Shown here piece by piece: positions 24,466 through 35,640 of a stretch of 64,000 bases of DNA. The first letter of the stretch is position 1. Each line of letters starts with the position of its first letter. Position numbers and translations under genes: made by a program. The notes under the pieces were generated by a model. It was given only the letters and a program-made list of their open reading frames with translations, had not been told where the DNA came from and ran no database searches. The stretch covers positions 18,274,568 through 18,338,567 of the forward strand of contig CM033400.1 in NCBI GenBank assembly GCA_019426215.1, in the 5' to 3' direction. Source of the DNA: Buddleja alternifolia (lineage: Eukaryota > Streptophyta > Magnoliopsida > Lamiales > Scrophulariaceae).

Positions 24466-25257
24466 TAAGTGTTTCAGGATGATTATCCACTTGCCTCCTC
24501 TACCATCGACTTATCGTGCATTTGTGATTCATCTTATGGAAATTCTACTCTAATCTAGGGTCCCATGAGCAAAGTGAAGACATGTGTATTCCAACATTAA
24601 AAATATATATATATATATATATATATATTTTCATGCCATCGAACTTACATTAATTAGTTTCATTGCATCAATTTGGGGACTAAAAATTAAAAATTTTAAG
24701 CTTAAAATGAATCACCTACATGAACATTCAAAAGTATCAAAAAATATTATTACCCTTACCCCCAAACTTAAACCTAACATTGCCCTCAATGTTACATCTA
24801 GATTCAAACCAAGAAAAAGGGTAAAAGAAATACTTACAAAACCGGAAAGCTTAAAAAGCAAACCGAGGAGTAGTCGGTTGAGTCGAAAATCAAGGCGATC
24901 CTATCAGAATGCTCAACATAAATTAGACTCCCCTACTCACGCTTTTCCATGTGCTCAAAAAGAAGATAAAAATGTTGCAAAATTTAAGAACAATTCAACA
25001 GTAATACCCCCAAATTTATTCAACAGTTACACTTCAGCCCTCAGAACAATCAAAACTCATCACAATACAAAACAATCACCACAAGCATTAATAGCAACAA
25101 ACAATCACACAAGCCCCAAACGGCTATGTATGTACAAAAATAAGAAAGACGAGCAAAACCAACCTCCTGAACATAAAATTTCAAAAAATACTTTCTGACT
25201 CTCACGTCCGTATGTGGGAGGCAGTAATGAAATATATATATATATATTTTTATTATT

Positions 25258-25733
25258 ATCGCTAACGTGCGATAATAGCAAGTGCACTAGTCGTGTGTAG
25301 TAATAAGTGTGGACGAAAAGTCCGGGTTGTCGAACTACGGAGACTTGAATTCTAGTTTATGATTTTATAACGAAAAATAACAACTACAATAAAAGTAAAT
25401 TGAATGTAAAACGTTTACAATAAGAACGAGGTTGCACAAATGAATTAAAACCAATTGTAAAGGGAGACTAAGGCACATGCTAGGTTCAAATTGATCAAAT
25501 ATACTTATAAAGGTTCTTGTTGAAGGATTACACTTATATTGTTATGGTGAGAGCTCCGAGGGTAGAGAATAACCGATGTCTCGCGTATAAACTCCTATGC
25601 TTAGATCGTGATTTCCCAAATATTCCTATCCGAAAATCTAACCACTAAACATTCATTAACGTACTAGAGTTCACTCGATTAGAATCGAACAACTTCACCC
25701 GAGAATCTTTACCTATGTCTAGGGCAATTCCTC
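25258..25733 (-). repeat. Chimeric LTR fragment (U5-end portion)
   Basis: The left part ('gctaacgtgcgataatagcaag') is diverged from the main LTR, whereas from about 25,450 onward it nearly matches 10,470-10,750. It stops at gcaattcctc (25,724-25,733) and is joined directly to gag-pol. It complements the portion at 21,086-22,160. Confidence 0.65.
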
Positions 25734-26984
25734 TATTAGACACACCGTTTCGTTTTCCTCCCACTTTTGTTTGTTAGATAAAATATCCTTGAAAAACTTC
25801 ACGTAATTTGGCATTTGTAAAATAGCGTCAATAAAAGGAATATTAATTCTAACCTCACGAAGAACCGACAAGATCCGGAGGAAACTTGGATCCATCTCCT
25901 TCTTTTTCTTTCTATGTGCATTTGGAAATGGAAGACGGACCTCGATGGGAGGATGCGTTGGAGTTGAAGGGCCAGCTGTGGAAGATATAGGACGTGGCGC
26001 CTGGGCGCGACTAGACGGGGGCTCGGGCGAGAGAGTGCGAAGCACTTGTTCACTGCTGGTGGGTTCCGGCGCCTGGGCGTGGCAATCGGGGCGCTCAGGC
26101 GCGGAAGTGCGAACAACATCATTGACTACCTGTTTGCCACTTCTTAAGGTAATGGCGTGGAATTGCTCCTTCGGATTCTTTTCCGTGTCACTTGGTAAAG
26201 TTCCCGAGGCTCTCTCGCTGATCGTCTTTGCCATTTGACCCATTTGTGTCTTTAAATCCTTCATGTCCATCATTATATCCTTCATCATAGTACGGAGTTC
26301 GTTGATTGCTGAATCCGATTTCTTTATTTGTTCATCGAGACGATCATCGGTTGTAAGAGGTCTTACTTGCCTTTGTATATGAGGATTACCTTGCCTTTGA
26401 GCTTGGTTATTTTTGAATAGGGGCCTTGGTGCTTGATAGACGCTGGGATGGGCATTTTGTGCCGGATTGGGCCTCCTTGGAAAATTTTTGGGCACATGGA
26501 AGTTCAATTGAGGTCGATTGGCATTTCCAACATAGTTTACATTGCCAACCATTGTTTCCAAAGCAACTTCTTCTTCCAACTCTTGAACACGAGCAATTTT
26601 TTTAGTGGGTGTGATCTCTTCATCATCGGGATAGAGCTCATCTTCCCGGGCTAATTGTTCAATCTTGTCCCACACACTTTGGCAATCAAGCCCAAGGAGA
26701 TCACCACCGGCGCCGACATTGAGCCTATTTCGGATGCGCGAACGGACTCCATCATGGAATCGTAATACTTGCTCGCTCAATCTTAGGTTGTGATCCGGAC
26801 ATTTTCGGAGCATGTTTTTATATCTAGCCCATGCCTCGGCTAAGGTCTCATTATTCCCCTGTTTAAACTCCTTAATGTTGCTCCTTAGCTCATTGATTTT
26901 GGAGGGTGGAAAGAATTTGCTCAAAAGGCATTGACCAATTGTCCCCATGTTGTGATGGATTGGGGTGGTAGAGATTTGTACCAC
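25734..26984 (-). CDS. Athila gag, C-terminal part
   Basis: The frame starts near NMGTIGQCLL and shows retrotransposon gag features: FFPPSKINELRSNIKEF, ETLAEAWARYKNMLRKCPDH and a following basic, Pro-rich, Gln-rich region with a coiled-coil stretch (LDEQIKKSDSAINELR). The last about 115 residues duplicate 17,450-17,798. The real gag starts upstream (27,454); a frameshift near 26,930 splits the two. It is truncated at 25,733 by the LTR fragment, so the tail of the frame reads into LTR sequence. It would form the particle shell. Confidence 0.8.
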
Positions 26985-27454
26985 ATGGTCGCCCTTTCCT
27001 TTAATGAGAAATGGAAGACTCTTAGACGAATTGCATCGAGATCCCGTGGATGAAATTGGGTAGTCATGAGAGTATCGTCTAAAGTCTCCAAATGCTCATG
27101 AGGTGATTCATGGGGCTCTCCATAGAAGGGTTCGCTTTGCACCATACTAAAGATATATGATGGAATGTGATAATTTGGTGCATAGAAATTAGGAAAGACC
27201 ACGGGCCCCGGTATGGTATGGACCCTCGGAGGTAGATTCTCCCGGACCGATGGAAGTCTTTGAGGAGGTGCCGGTTGCATAGATTGGAATAGATTTTGGA
27301 ACCATTCCCGATTTTCCGATAAGTTCATGTCGGGGAAACGTGTATTTATTTGATAGTTATCATCCGCCATTTCATGAACTCGTCTACTAGCCCGGAGAAC
27401 ACGTTCAATTTCAGGCTCAAAATCAATTAAAGGCTCGTTAGAGGAGCGGGTCAT
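26921..27454 (-). CDS. Athila gag, N-terminal part
   Basis: The 177-codon frame starts about 140 bp from the primer site and contains FYAPNYHIPSYIF, EPHEHLETLDDTL-type and RVFHFSLKERATMWYKSLP motifs, characteristic of plant Ty3/gypsy gag. It ends by frameshift at GQLVNAF, where the other gag frame takes over. ATG at 27,454 is the likely gag start because no upstream in-frame gag-like residues are seen. Confidence 0.8.
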   Translation of the reverse strand: MTRSSNEPLIDFEPEIERVLRASRRVHEMADDNYQINTRFPDMNLSENREWFQNLFQSMQPAPPQRLPSVRENLPPRVHTIPGPVVFPNFYAPNYHIPSYIFSMVQSEPFYGEPHESPHEHLETLDDTLMTTQFHPRDLDAIRLRVFHFSLKERATMWYKSLPPQSITTWGQLVNAF

Positions 27455-27593
27455 GTACCAAGAACAACCCTAAAAAGAAAACGAACGAAACAAAATTAGA
27501 CCAACGAGAAAAATAAAAGAAGAGCAAGAAATAAACAAAAAAACTAAGAATTATGCAAATGTAAACGAAAAATCAAAAACTAAAATGAACAAG

Positions 27594-27611
27594 TCCCCGG
27601 CAACGGCGCCA
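27594..27611 (-). promoter_or_regulatory. Athila primer-binding site
   Basis: The minus strand reads TGGCGCCGTTGCCGGGGA, complementary to the 3' end of plant tRNA-Asp, six bases inside LTR C. Confidence 0.8.
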
Positions 27612-27617
27612 AAAACT

Positions 27618-29534
27618 TGACACGCTAAAAGCTAACGTGCTTGGTAGCAAGTGCACTAGTCGTGTGTAGTAATAAATGGACGGTAAGTCCGGATTGTCGA
27701 ACCACAAGAACTTGAATTCTAGTTTAAGATTTGTAATGAAGTGAATAAACAAAGTAAGAATAAATTCAAATAAAATTTGTAAAGAATAAGAACAAAGATG
27801 AGCAAGTGATTTAAAACCAATTATAAAGGGAGACTAAGGCACATGCTAGGTTCAAATTGATCACATATACTTATAAAGGTTCTTGTTGAAGGATTACACT
27901 TATATTGTTATGGTGAGAGCTCCGAGGGTAGAGAATAACTGATGTCTCGCGTATAAACTCCTATGCTTAGATCGTGATTTCTCAAATATTCCTATCCGGA
28001 AATCTAACCACTAAACATGCATTAACGTACTAGAGTTCACTCGATTAGAATCGAACAACTTCACCCGGGAATCTTTACCTATGTCTAGGGCAATTCCTCA
28101 TTAGTTGCGGGTCATGATGTGAATTTCTTGCACCCTAAGTCAATTTTCTCCCGAAATATTCACCTAGGCATAAGATTCTAACATATAGTGATCAAGTATA
28201 TGCAAGATAGGCAAAAACACAAATTCACATCACATAACAATATAAGAATAACCTCAACAATCATCTATTATAAGCATATATCACAATTTGACCTTACATG
28301 GCCTTAGTCTTATGAATTTAGTTCATGATAGATAATATGAGAAACAATAATGAATAAATACACATGTTCATAGACATGAATGAAATGAAAAGACTATAAA
28401 AACTCCCTCTAATTGAACAATGATGGAACTCCAAGTGAATATTCCTTCTCATATGATGATAATGAATCAAGAACTTTTCTCTCCCATCTTTTCTTCTATA
28501 TGGATCGGTCACTCCCTCACTTCTTTCATTCCAAGAATCTGAAATTGATAGTGAATTCTGAAGAGTATGGGTTCCCCCTCCTTTTATAGCCAAAATTCCA
28601 CTAAAGTATGCATTAAGAATTCCCATTAAAGTTCCCCAATGAGAATTCCACCTAAGGTGATGCTTAAAGTATGGCTTTTAAGATCCCAACCAGCTAAAAA
28701 ATGCTGAACTTTCGGCCCTTAAGCATTCCACCAAGCATAACCATGTGAAAACTTCAACAAAACACATGCATGCTGCCATTTTCTTGCTTTCCAGCGCAGT
28801 CTTAGTATTTTCCTCATAACCTTCTCCACAGATCTCCGAATTGGATAATTCAAGTCCCCATGTTCAGATAAGACATAGATCTACAACTTTCTAGAAGGAC
28901 ACTTTGTCCAATTCGGTTTCTAAGTATACTGAAATTACATTTCAACATGGAGGTTGTTTCTGATTTGGCGCCCATAAAGTAAATCTACCAAGAAACACAC
29001 TTATGACAACCCCTCAACACATGTGCTGAATTATGGCCAAAAGTGATTCCTACCCATCATATAATGCTGGAATTTAGGCTGAAAAGGAGTAACATTCGGA
29101 CTATCCACGCCTAGGCATGACTAGGAGGGCGCTGGGGCGTATCCTGGCACATGTACTTCTCTTTTCGGCGCAGCAATCGTATTTTCTTCACAATTATCTC
29201 TATAGACCTTCGATTTGGATGTTTCAAGTTTCCATTTGAAGCTAAGACATACATCTAAAACTTTGTAGAAGGAAACTTTGTCTAATTCGGTCTCGAAATG
29301 TACGGAAATGTCGCTCGAATGTGATAGGAGATGCATAAACTGCCTAGGTGTTGAAAAACATGTTTGAACTTGTTTTGTACATCGTTTTTCTTCCCTTTTC
29401 TTCATGTATTCTCATTTATTACCTGTATTCACTTAACACGCCTATTAAATGCAAATGTAACATGATTTAGGCAATAAGTGAATCCAAATCATAAGAATTA
29501 CGGGCTTAAAAATACGTAAAAACACCTCTTATCA
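27618..29534 (-). repeat. Athila LTR C (5' LTR, minus orientation)
   Basis: 1,917 bp, the same length as LTR A and nearly identical to it; a few substitutions were noticed (for example at 27,865). TATA box at 28,580-28,588 (minus). AGTGT at 29,535-29,539 matches the duplication left of LTR A. Confidence 0.9.
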
Positions 29535-29539
29535 AGTGT

Positions 29540-29793
29540 TTGTTGGATGATTGAAAAAAGTGGGCCTTTTTAAGTATAGTGCTGATTCATCAACTGTTTC
29601 ATATTATTAATAGCAATGTGCAGGTGATGATGTTTAGGTAAGAAAATGGGTTTTATGGCTTTATGATGATTAATTCGTTGTACTTGTTAATACATAATCG
29701 GTACATCAGATCTTCTATACATACACTATTTGTTCATATTATTTTGTGTTATTTTACATATATTTTGTTTACACTATAGATTACGCCGTATTA
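29540..29793. other. Continuation of the REP 3' flank
   Basis: The sequence downstream of REP resumes here after the Athila complex. No gene is seen. Confidence 0.4.
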
Positions 29794-29807
29794 ACAATGA
29801 TATATAT

Positions 29808-30014
29808 TTATTTTATTTTATTTTTTTTGATTTTCACCAGGGTTTCCACCGCCGACCGCAGTGACTATTTCCCTCCCTGATTGGAGGCACCTCGAAGGGT
29901 GGGACAACTGGCCCAGAGTTTTCAATAGTTCTCCATACCCAAGGCCGAGGATCGAACTCTCGCCACTTGATTAAGGGAGGAGGAGTCTTATCCACTCCAC
30001 CACACCCCTGGGTT
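29808..30014 (-). mobile_element. tRNA-derived SINE
   Basis: On the minus strand it has a box A-like TGGTGGAGTGGATAAG and box B-like GAGTTCGATCCTC, about 30 bases apart, a 3' A-rich tail (read as tttattttattttat on the plus strand) and about 200 bp in length. Perfect 14-bp direct repeats ACAATGATATATAT flank it (29,794-29,807 and 30,015-30,028). The frame within it is not a protein. Confidence 0.8.
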
Positions 30015-30028
30015 ACAATGATATATAT

Positions 30029-31354
30029 CACATACTCATGTTAATGTAGCTTAATATACATTGTTTGTTCTTCAATATTGGGTGTGCAAGAAAATTTATC
30101 GATGAAAGATGTAGGTAACAATCTGATGATATTTTCTTGTAAATCTATATCTATATTTATGATAAAGGGTTAATTACATCTATACCCCTGACAAGGCCTA
30201 GTTACAAATTCCCTCCCCCTTATTTTCGATAATTATTTGTATGTCCTCACGATTACAAACACTTACATTTGTTAGTGTTTATTAGGGTTTCCTTAGGGTT
30301 CCGTTGAAAAACTCTGTGATTCGACTAGAATGCCTTTCTAATTAATATCATTGATTTTTTAAAATCTAAAATTTAAATTTTGAAAAAAGAAAAGAAAAAA
30401 AATATTAAAAATATCTAAAAGTTACCAAAACTTTCTCCATTTATTAATTTAATTAATTCCGTTCCTCCTTTCATATGGATTAATTAATACCAATAGTTTG
30501 CACACTTAGTCGGTTTGTGTGTGATCTCTTAGGTATATTTATGAGACGTTAGTAAGTCAATAATCCTGTTGTGGTTAGACAATTTAAATATTATTATTAT
30601 GCCAGATTAAATAATACCCAAGTATTTTCATCAGGACTGGAATTAATCACTATATTGATTCAAGACAACAAGCGATGGTTGTTGTCGAGCCACAACTCGA
30701 CGAAGATGGGATATAAATACTTTTGAACAACATTTCCAATTACAATTTTCGCATAAAGTACGATCCCTCCGTCTAATATCCTGACTGCTCTAGAGTATGG
30801 TTTTCGTTATAACCCCAATAACGCAATAGTCATGTTTTTATTTATAGCGTCATTGATTTTGATAATCTAAATGATGAAACCCCGCACATCATTAGATTCC
30901 TTTGGTTAATGTTATATGAAATCATTGGAGATTGACTGATTAATAAAGATCGGTGATTGATCCCATCTTGGTGCTCATGTGTCTCCATACATAACTAGAT
31001 TACACCCAACATATTCTATTAAGCTATCCACTGAGAAATATAAGATAAGTCAAAATGTAGTGCACGATGTACAAGACGTTAATCGAGTCTCAAATCCATA
31101 AGGATTAATGTCTACACATATTTAACCGAGAAAGTTCCATATTTAACTGATACCAATGAAGAACTTTCAGCAAGGTTATCTTGTTTATTGGTTCCCAATG
31201 AAAACTTTTGTACATGCACTTGTGTGCACCATACCAATATGATGCCATGAAGGTTTACATGAACAAAAGATAATACCTCTCTATATTTATAATTAGACGT
31301 ATGATACAATGAAGTGCAAACTACGAATGATGACGTGTGGGCAATGCGTGCAAA
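30029..31354. other. Unassigned AT-rich sequence
   Basis: No convincing exon or element end was found. Short frames on the minus strand (31,112-31,309 and 31,321-31,530) look random. Confidence 0.4.
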
Positions 31355-31640
31355 ACATGACCTGACGAGTGACTATGTGGTAACACACAAATACAATACA
31401 ACCAGTTGGGAGGCGTTATACAAGGAAATCGCCTTAGACATAGCGGAAATAGATGCTGATTGTTGGCACAACAATTTAAAATAAGTTTAATACACAAATA
31501 CATGACCTGACGAGTGACTGACCAACACACAAATACAATACAACCGGTTGGGAGGCGTTATACAAGGAAATCTCCCAACACATAGCGGAAATAGATGCTG
31601 ATTGTTGGCACAACAATTTAAAATAAGTTTAATACCGTTC
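31355..31640. repeat. Tandem duplication, about 145 bp x 2
   Basis: Units starting at about 31,355 and 31,500 share 'acatgacctgacgagtgac', 'ggttgggaggcgttata' and 'gctgattgttggcacaac'. They are separated by a few indels. Confidence 0.7.
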
Positions 31641-31948
31641 AACATGTGATAACTTGAATTTTAATAGTGGGAAGCGTCCATTGCAACACATTTTTTATTA
31701 TCATTTTATATAATCAGCCATGGGCTTGAACGTTTGTAGGTTGAGTTGTATGCAAGGTTTTAACATTTCGTTAGTCTTAAGATTTGTTGAGTAATATATA
31801 ATGTTATAGCTTTGATTATAAGTTGGAGTGTCCCTTCACATTTATGCAATATGTGTGTCAATCATGTGGAAACTCATTCCAACACAAACACAAACACATA
31901 ATAACAAACATAATAATAAACATAATAAACATAATAATAGTAATAAAC

Positions 31949-31977
<29 letters not shown>

Positions 31978-31981
<4 letters not shown>

Positions 31982-32899
31982 GTGAACATAAGGAAATTTA
32001 TAAATTTTCCAAAATTATTATCAAAAAGATCATATCAATTGAAGAATGGGGAATATCTCCATTCAAAGAAAAAACTTTTTATTTCAATAATAATCCCATT
32101 AAATATAATTATTGGGATTATGTGGATGCATTTGAAAAAGTCATCTTATATAAAAACTTGAGTCATAGTCATACTTGGTTCATAAAAATTTGTGGAGAGG
32201 TTTATAACCATATTATACCAAATTGGTTTCTTAAATGGTGAAAATTTTATGGTCCTAAACCTGAGATTCTACCAGAAATCCTTATAGGATTATTTGAAGA
32301 ATGGAAAACCTACTCTCCTAAAATTTTGGAAATATTTCAGTCTAATAAACCAGAAAAAAATCGAAACATTTCACTTTTTTATTGAGTTCCCAATTCCCTG
32401 GATCTGGAAATGGAGTCCCAAAGTGAAACGCGATAAGGATAATATCCCTACCATAATGAGAGTTTCATATACAAAGTTTTGGGAAAAAATGATACTAGAG
32501 AATCCAGACACAAAAGAGTTAAATTGCCTAGATACTATCAACAAAATTGAGCAGAAGATAGCGGAATACAACCAGCTTTATCATAAGAAGCAGCAAAAGA
32601 TGTAGTCTCCAATGATCGACATTACATCAATTTCCCAGCAATTGAAGAAACAGGAAGGTACAACCTCCAGAGAACAGCTTATTGAGAAATACCTTCAAGA
32701 TATGAAGAAAAGATTAATGGAAGACTGGATAGAAGATGGAAAAAGTGATATTTCTATAGCCTCTTCAAAAGGCAATAATTTTGAAGATATTATCAATTTC
32801 CAGGATCCCAATGACGTCACAATAGAAGACAATTTTGATCAAATAATGGAGCATCTCAAAGAGGACACGTGTAGAAGCAAAAATAAACAGAAAAAATAA
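31978..32899 (+). pseudogene. Pararetrovirus ORF of unknown role, arm 1 copy (broken)
   Basis: It encodes the same protein region as the minus-strand ORF at 36,575-35,641, with phrases KFSKIIIKKIISIEEWG, YWDYVDAFEKV, IPNWFLKW and EYNQLYHKKQQKM. A TGA follows FLKW near 32,239, a frame change occurs near 32,370, and a stop follows KKQQKM near 32,602. The last segment ends in a basic tail (RSKNKQKK). The region keeps WG at a point where the other arm has lost a base, so the arms decayed independently. Function unknown; a coat-protein or movement role cannot be decided. Confidence 0.6.
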
Positions 32900-33055
32900 T
32901 TGGATAATATAATGAATTACCTACTATTCTTCCGAAACTGTTCATAACAGATTATTGTTCATAACAGTAAAAATACTGTTTCAATAGTGAAATCACTGTG
33001 TAAATAGTAATTAACTATTTTGTAATTTACTTGCAAATCCGCCGACTTATGTATC

Positions 33056-33064
33056 TATAAAAGG
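33056..33064 (+). promoter_or_regulatory. Pararetrovirus TATA box, arm 1
   Basis: TATAAAAGG, followed by a roughly 630-base leader with no long ORF. It points right, into the spacer. Confidence 0.6.
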
Positions 33065-33084
33065 AGGCTTTTGGTCAGGTCTTA

Positions 33085-33721
33085 AGTAAGTTTTTAGAAG
33101 TTTTAGAAGCCTTAGAAAATTTAGCTAGCTTTCTCTCTATAAAATCCCTCTCCCTCACTTGCTTCAGCCTCCATCTCCAGTGTAAAATACCAAGTTCTTG
33201 TAAATTACTGAAGTTGTTGTAATAAAAAGAAGAGTTTATCTTGTAAGTTTTCTTATTTATTTCTCTTAAAGTTTAATTATATTTTTAATTTGTGTTAAGG
33301 ATGAGCCTTATGGGCTAAATCCTTTTGTGTTAAATTATATCTAAACTCTCATGATTCTTCAAACAAACATGGATTGATAATTCTAAAAAGGGATTTCCGT
33401 TATGGTATGGACTCTAATGGGTTAATTTAGTAACCTGACTGAAATTGGATCATTGAGAATGATGTTCATACTGTTGCCATGTTTGCCGTGATGTTTGGCG
33501 TTTTGGGCGTTTGTATGAAAATTCTTAATGGTTTAATTTCATTGACGGATTACTAAATTGTGAAAATAGTTTGTGAATCTGTTGTAACCCTTGCAAAAGT
33601 ATCCTTGAGAGAAACTGGGGGTTCCTCGATTTACTACTCTCTGCATTAGGTCCAGTAAATCTTCCATAATCGCAATCTCTCTTTGGAATCATTTGTGTCC
33701 CTGGGCATAGATGGTATCATC
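33085..33721 (+). other. Pararetrovirus leader, arm 1, with possible primer site
   Basis: A long leader. Near its end (about 33,708-33,715) lies TGGTATCA, matching the first eight bases of the plant initiator-Met tRNA primer site; the following bases do not match. The leader length and position fit caulimovirid pregenomic RNA. Confidence 0.4.
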
Positions 33722-34067
33722 TATTCCCAGGGACATTTAGACGGACATATTAATTTTTTACTAAGCAAAGATTCAATTTCTTTTTTACATGATTCTAAAT
33801 ATTCAGAATTCATTTGACAAGATCTAGCTTTAGTAGGAATATTTTTTTCATCAAAATCATTTTCATAAGAAAGATCAACAATATGTTTCTTTCTATCCAA
33901 AAAGCATTAGGATGATCATTACAAATTTCTAAGCAAAATTTATTATGGAGAAATTTGATTTTATCTTGTAATTTAGGATTTTGAAGTTTTTCTTCAATAG
34001 TTAAAATATTAACTTCATTTTTAAGAAAATTTAATTGATTTTCTTTAGCTTTGATATGTTCATACAT
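33722..34067 (-). CDS. Pararetrovirus RT N-terminal region (truncated)
   Basis: On the minus strand, after the protease, the sequence reads into IPTKARSCQMNSEYLESCKKEI and SLLSKKLI, the usual start of caulimovirid RT. It then stops at the arm 1 boundary. A frame change occurs near 33,890. The remainder of RT is displaced to 38,520-37,876, so the enzyme is split in two by the rearrangement. Confidence 0.7.
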
Positions 34068-34068
34068 T

Positions 34069-34518
34069 CTATGTAAAAGGTTTTGTTATAAATTTCAAAT
34101 GTATAGGCTTATTATTATAAGTACCTATAATTCCTTCTTTATTTACAGTTATAAAAGGATAAATTTTTGTGATAAAAGGGGAACCTAGTATAACTTGATT
34201 TGAAATGTTTTTAACAAGTAAAAAACTTGTAGGAATACAATTTTTATCAATACAAACAAAAGCTTTTGGAAGCTTAAAACTGATATCTAGTTTTTGTCCT
34301 CCAGCGTGGGATAAAGAATGAGTTGTCTTTTGAAAATATCTAGTAGGAATTAGTCCTTCCTGAATAACATTCAAATCTGCCCCACTATCAATTAAAGCAA
34401 TAAATTCTTTTGAGAAATAATTATCTATTAAAAGAGTAATTTTTACAGTCCATTTTTGAGAAATTATTTGCTCAAGAGTATTTAGAAAATTATCATTTGA
34501 AAATTGAAAACTATTCAT
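34069..34518 (-). CDS. Pararetrovirus aspartic protease
   Basis: The 149-codon frame has the catalytic motif DSGAD at residues 44-48 and a hydrophobic-Gly flap/second motif (NQVILGSPFI) at about 107-116, as in retroviral-type pepsins. It would process the viral polyprotein. The upstream coiled-coil ORF is just 5' of it and may be part of the same polyprotein, with a frame break between. Confidence 0.75.
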   Translation of the reverse strand: MNSFQFSNDNFLNTLEQIISQKWTVKITLLIDNYFSKEFIALIDSGADLNVIQEGLIPTRYFQKTTHSLSHAGGQKLDISFKLPKAFVCIDKNCIPTSFLLVKNISNQVILGSPFITKIYPFITVNKEGIIGTYNNKPIHLKFITKPFT

Positions 34519-34523
34519 ATTAA

Positions 34524-34721
34524 CTATATGTTCCTCTTGATGAAGAGAATTGGTTTCAGAATCAGTTCTAATTTTGCAATTCTATTATCAAGCATTTTAT
34601 TTTCTTGTTTTAAGGAATCAATTTGCTTTCTTAAATGATTTATTTCTATTAGAATATCATTTAAGGATGTAGGAGTTGTAACCACTTGTCTTTCTTTAAG
34701 AATTTTATAAACTTCAGACAT
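34524..34721 (-). CDS. Pararetrovirus coiled-coil ORF
   Basis: 65 codons with heptad-like hydrophobics (LNDILIEINHLRKQIDSLKQ, then MLDNRIAKLELIL). It lies just downstream of the arm 2 leader on the same strand. Short coiled-coil virion-associated proteins occur in caulimovirids; assignment here is inference. Confidence 0.55.
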   Translation of the reverse strand: MSEVYKILKERQVVTTPTSLNDILIEINHLRKQIDSLKQENKMLDNRIAKLELILKPILFIKRNI

Positions 34722-34844
34722 AGAATATGGTTCAGGAGAAGTTATAGCTTCTTCTCTAATATGTCTAGTATCACTAGAAGTACTGGAAGTATTGTCTATT
34801 TGGTCATAATATTTTTGAGTTATTAAAACATATTAAAGATTTTG

Positions 34845-35490
34845 ATTTGCCCAGGGACACAAATGATTTCAAAGAGAGATTGCGATTATGGAAGATTTAC
34901 TGGACCTAATGCAGGGAGTAGTAAATCGAGGAACCCCCAGTTTCTCTCAAGGATACTTTTGCAAGGGTTACCACAGATTCACAAACTATTTTCACAATTT
35001 AGTAATCCGTCAATGAAATTAAACCATCAAGAATTTTCATACAAATGCCCAAAACGCCAAACATCACGGCAAACATGGCAACAATATGAACAACATTCTC
35101 AATGATCCAATTTCAGCCAGGTTACTAAATTAACCCATTAGAGTCCATACCATAACGGAAATCCCTTTTTAGAATTATCAATCCATGTTTTTTAGAAGAA
35201 TCATGAGAGTTTAGATATAATTTAACACAAAAGGATTTAGCCCATAAGGCTCATCCTTAACACAAATTAAAAATATAATTAAACTTTAAGAGAAATAAAT
35301 AAGAAGACTTACAAGATAAACTCTTCTTTTTATTACAGCAACTTCAGTAATTTACAAGAACTTGGTATTTTACACTGGAGATGGAGGCTGAAGCAAGTGA
35401 GGGAGAGGGATTTTATAGAGAGAAAGCTAGCTAAATTTTCTAAGGCTTCTAAAACTTCTAAAAACTTACTTAAGACCTGACCAAAGGCCT
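34845..35490 (-). other. Pararetrovirus leader, arm 2
   Basis: Reverse complement of the arm 1 leader. Transcription from the TATA at 35,491-35,499 would pass through it into the coiled-coil and protease ORFs, the expected caulimovirid order. Confidence 0.55.
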
Positions 35491-35499
35491 CCTTTTATA
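35491..35499 (-). promoter_or_regulatory. Pararetrovirus TATA box, arm 2
   Basis: TATAAAAGG on the minus strand. It points left, toward arm 1, so the two copies face each other across the spacer. Confidence 0.6.
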
Positions 35500-35640
35500 G
35501 ATACATAAGTCGGCGGATTTGCAAGTAAATTACAGAATAGTTAATTACTATTTACACAGTGATTTCACTATTGAAACAGTACTTTACTGTTATGAACAGT
35601 TCGAAAGAATAGTATTTTACTATTCATGATAATTATCCAA

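Larger units (their letters stand above)
22161..25257 (-). other. 3' internal noncoding region of the sister Athila family, with a nested element
   Basis: It resembles the 12.2-13.5 kb region in layout (cgagcaattgaac, 'acaagcctttaaacct', 'cacgaaataaaactaga', 'gcttgagcaaagctc') but is clearly diverged. It is interrupted by the PIF-like element at 23,119-24,465 and resumes with 'taagtgtttcagga'. The open frame at 24,584-25,198 (+) is AT-rich and antisense to the element, and I do not regard it as a gene. Confidence 0.6.
10268..29534 (-). mobile_element. Athila-type Ty3/gypsy retrotransposon complex with a foreign and inverted middle
   Basis: Outer LTRs of equal length (1,917 bp each) lie in minus orientation with the same 5-bp target duplication AGTGT outside (10,263-10,267 and 29,535-29,539). 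Order from the right: LTR, primer site, gag, a rearranged 7.9-kb middle (17,799-25,733), protease/RT/RNase H/integrase, 3' noncoding region, purine tract, LTR. Domain sequences (DSGAS protease, FMDDF RT, DD35E integrase with [17 protein letters not shown]) and a tRNA-Asp-type primer site are typical of the Athila lineage. The frames are broken, so it is not autonomous. It inserted just past the REP stop codon. Athila elements often carry an env-like ORF after integrase; none is seen here. Confidence 0.85.
31976..33715 (+). repeat. Pararetrovirus inverted arm 1
   Basis: Matches 34,845-36,575 in reverse. It includes the 3' part of the large ORF (decayed), the promoter and the leader. Left edge abuts (TAA)n. 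Confidence 0.8.

Noticed and set aside
24584..25198. 204-codon plus-strand frame
   Set aside because: AT-rich, Lys/Asn/Thr-rich composition, antisense to the element's 3' noncoding region, no domain.
29834..30031. 65-codon minus-strand frame
   Set aside because: It is the SINE body; Pol III boxes and TSD explain it better.
31823..31975. Frames running through the left (TAA)n tract
   Set aside because: Ile/Asn homopolymer from the microsatellite; the coding-like part starts only at about 31,978.
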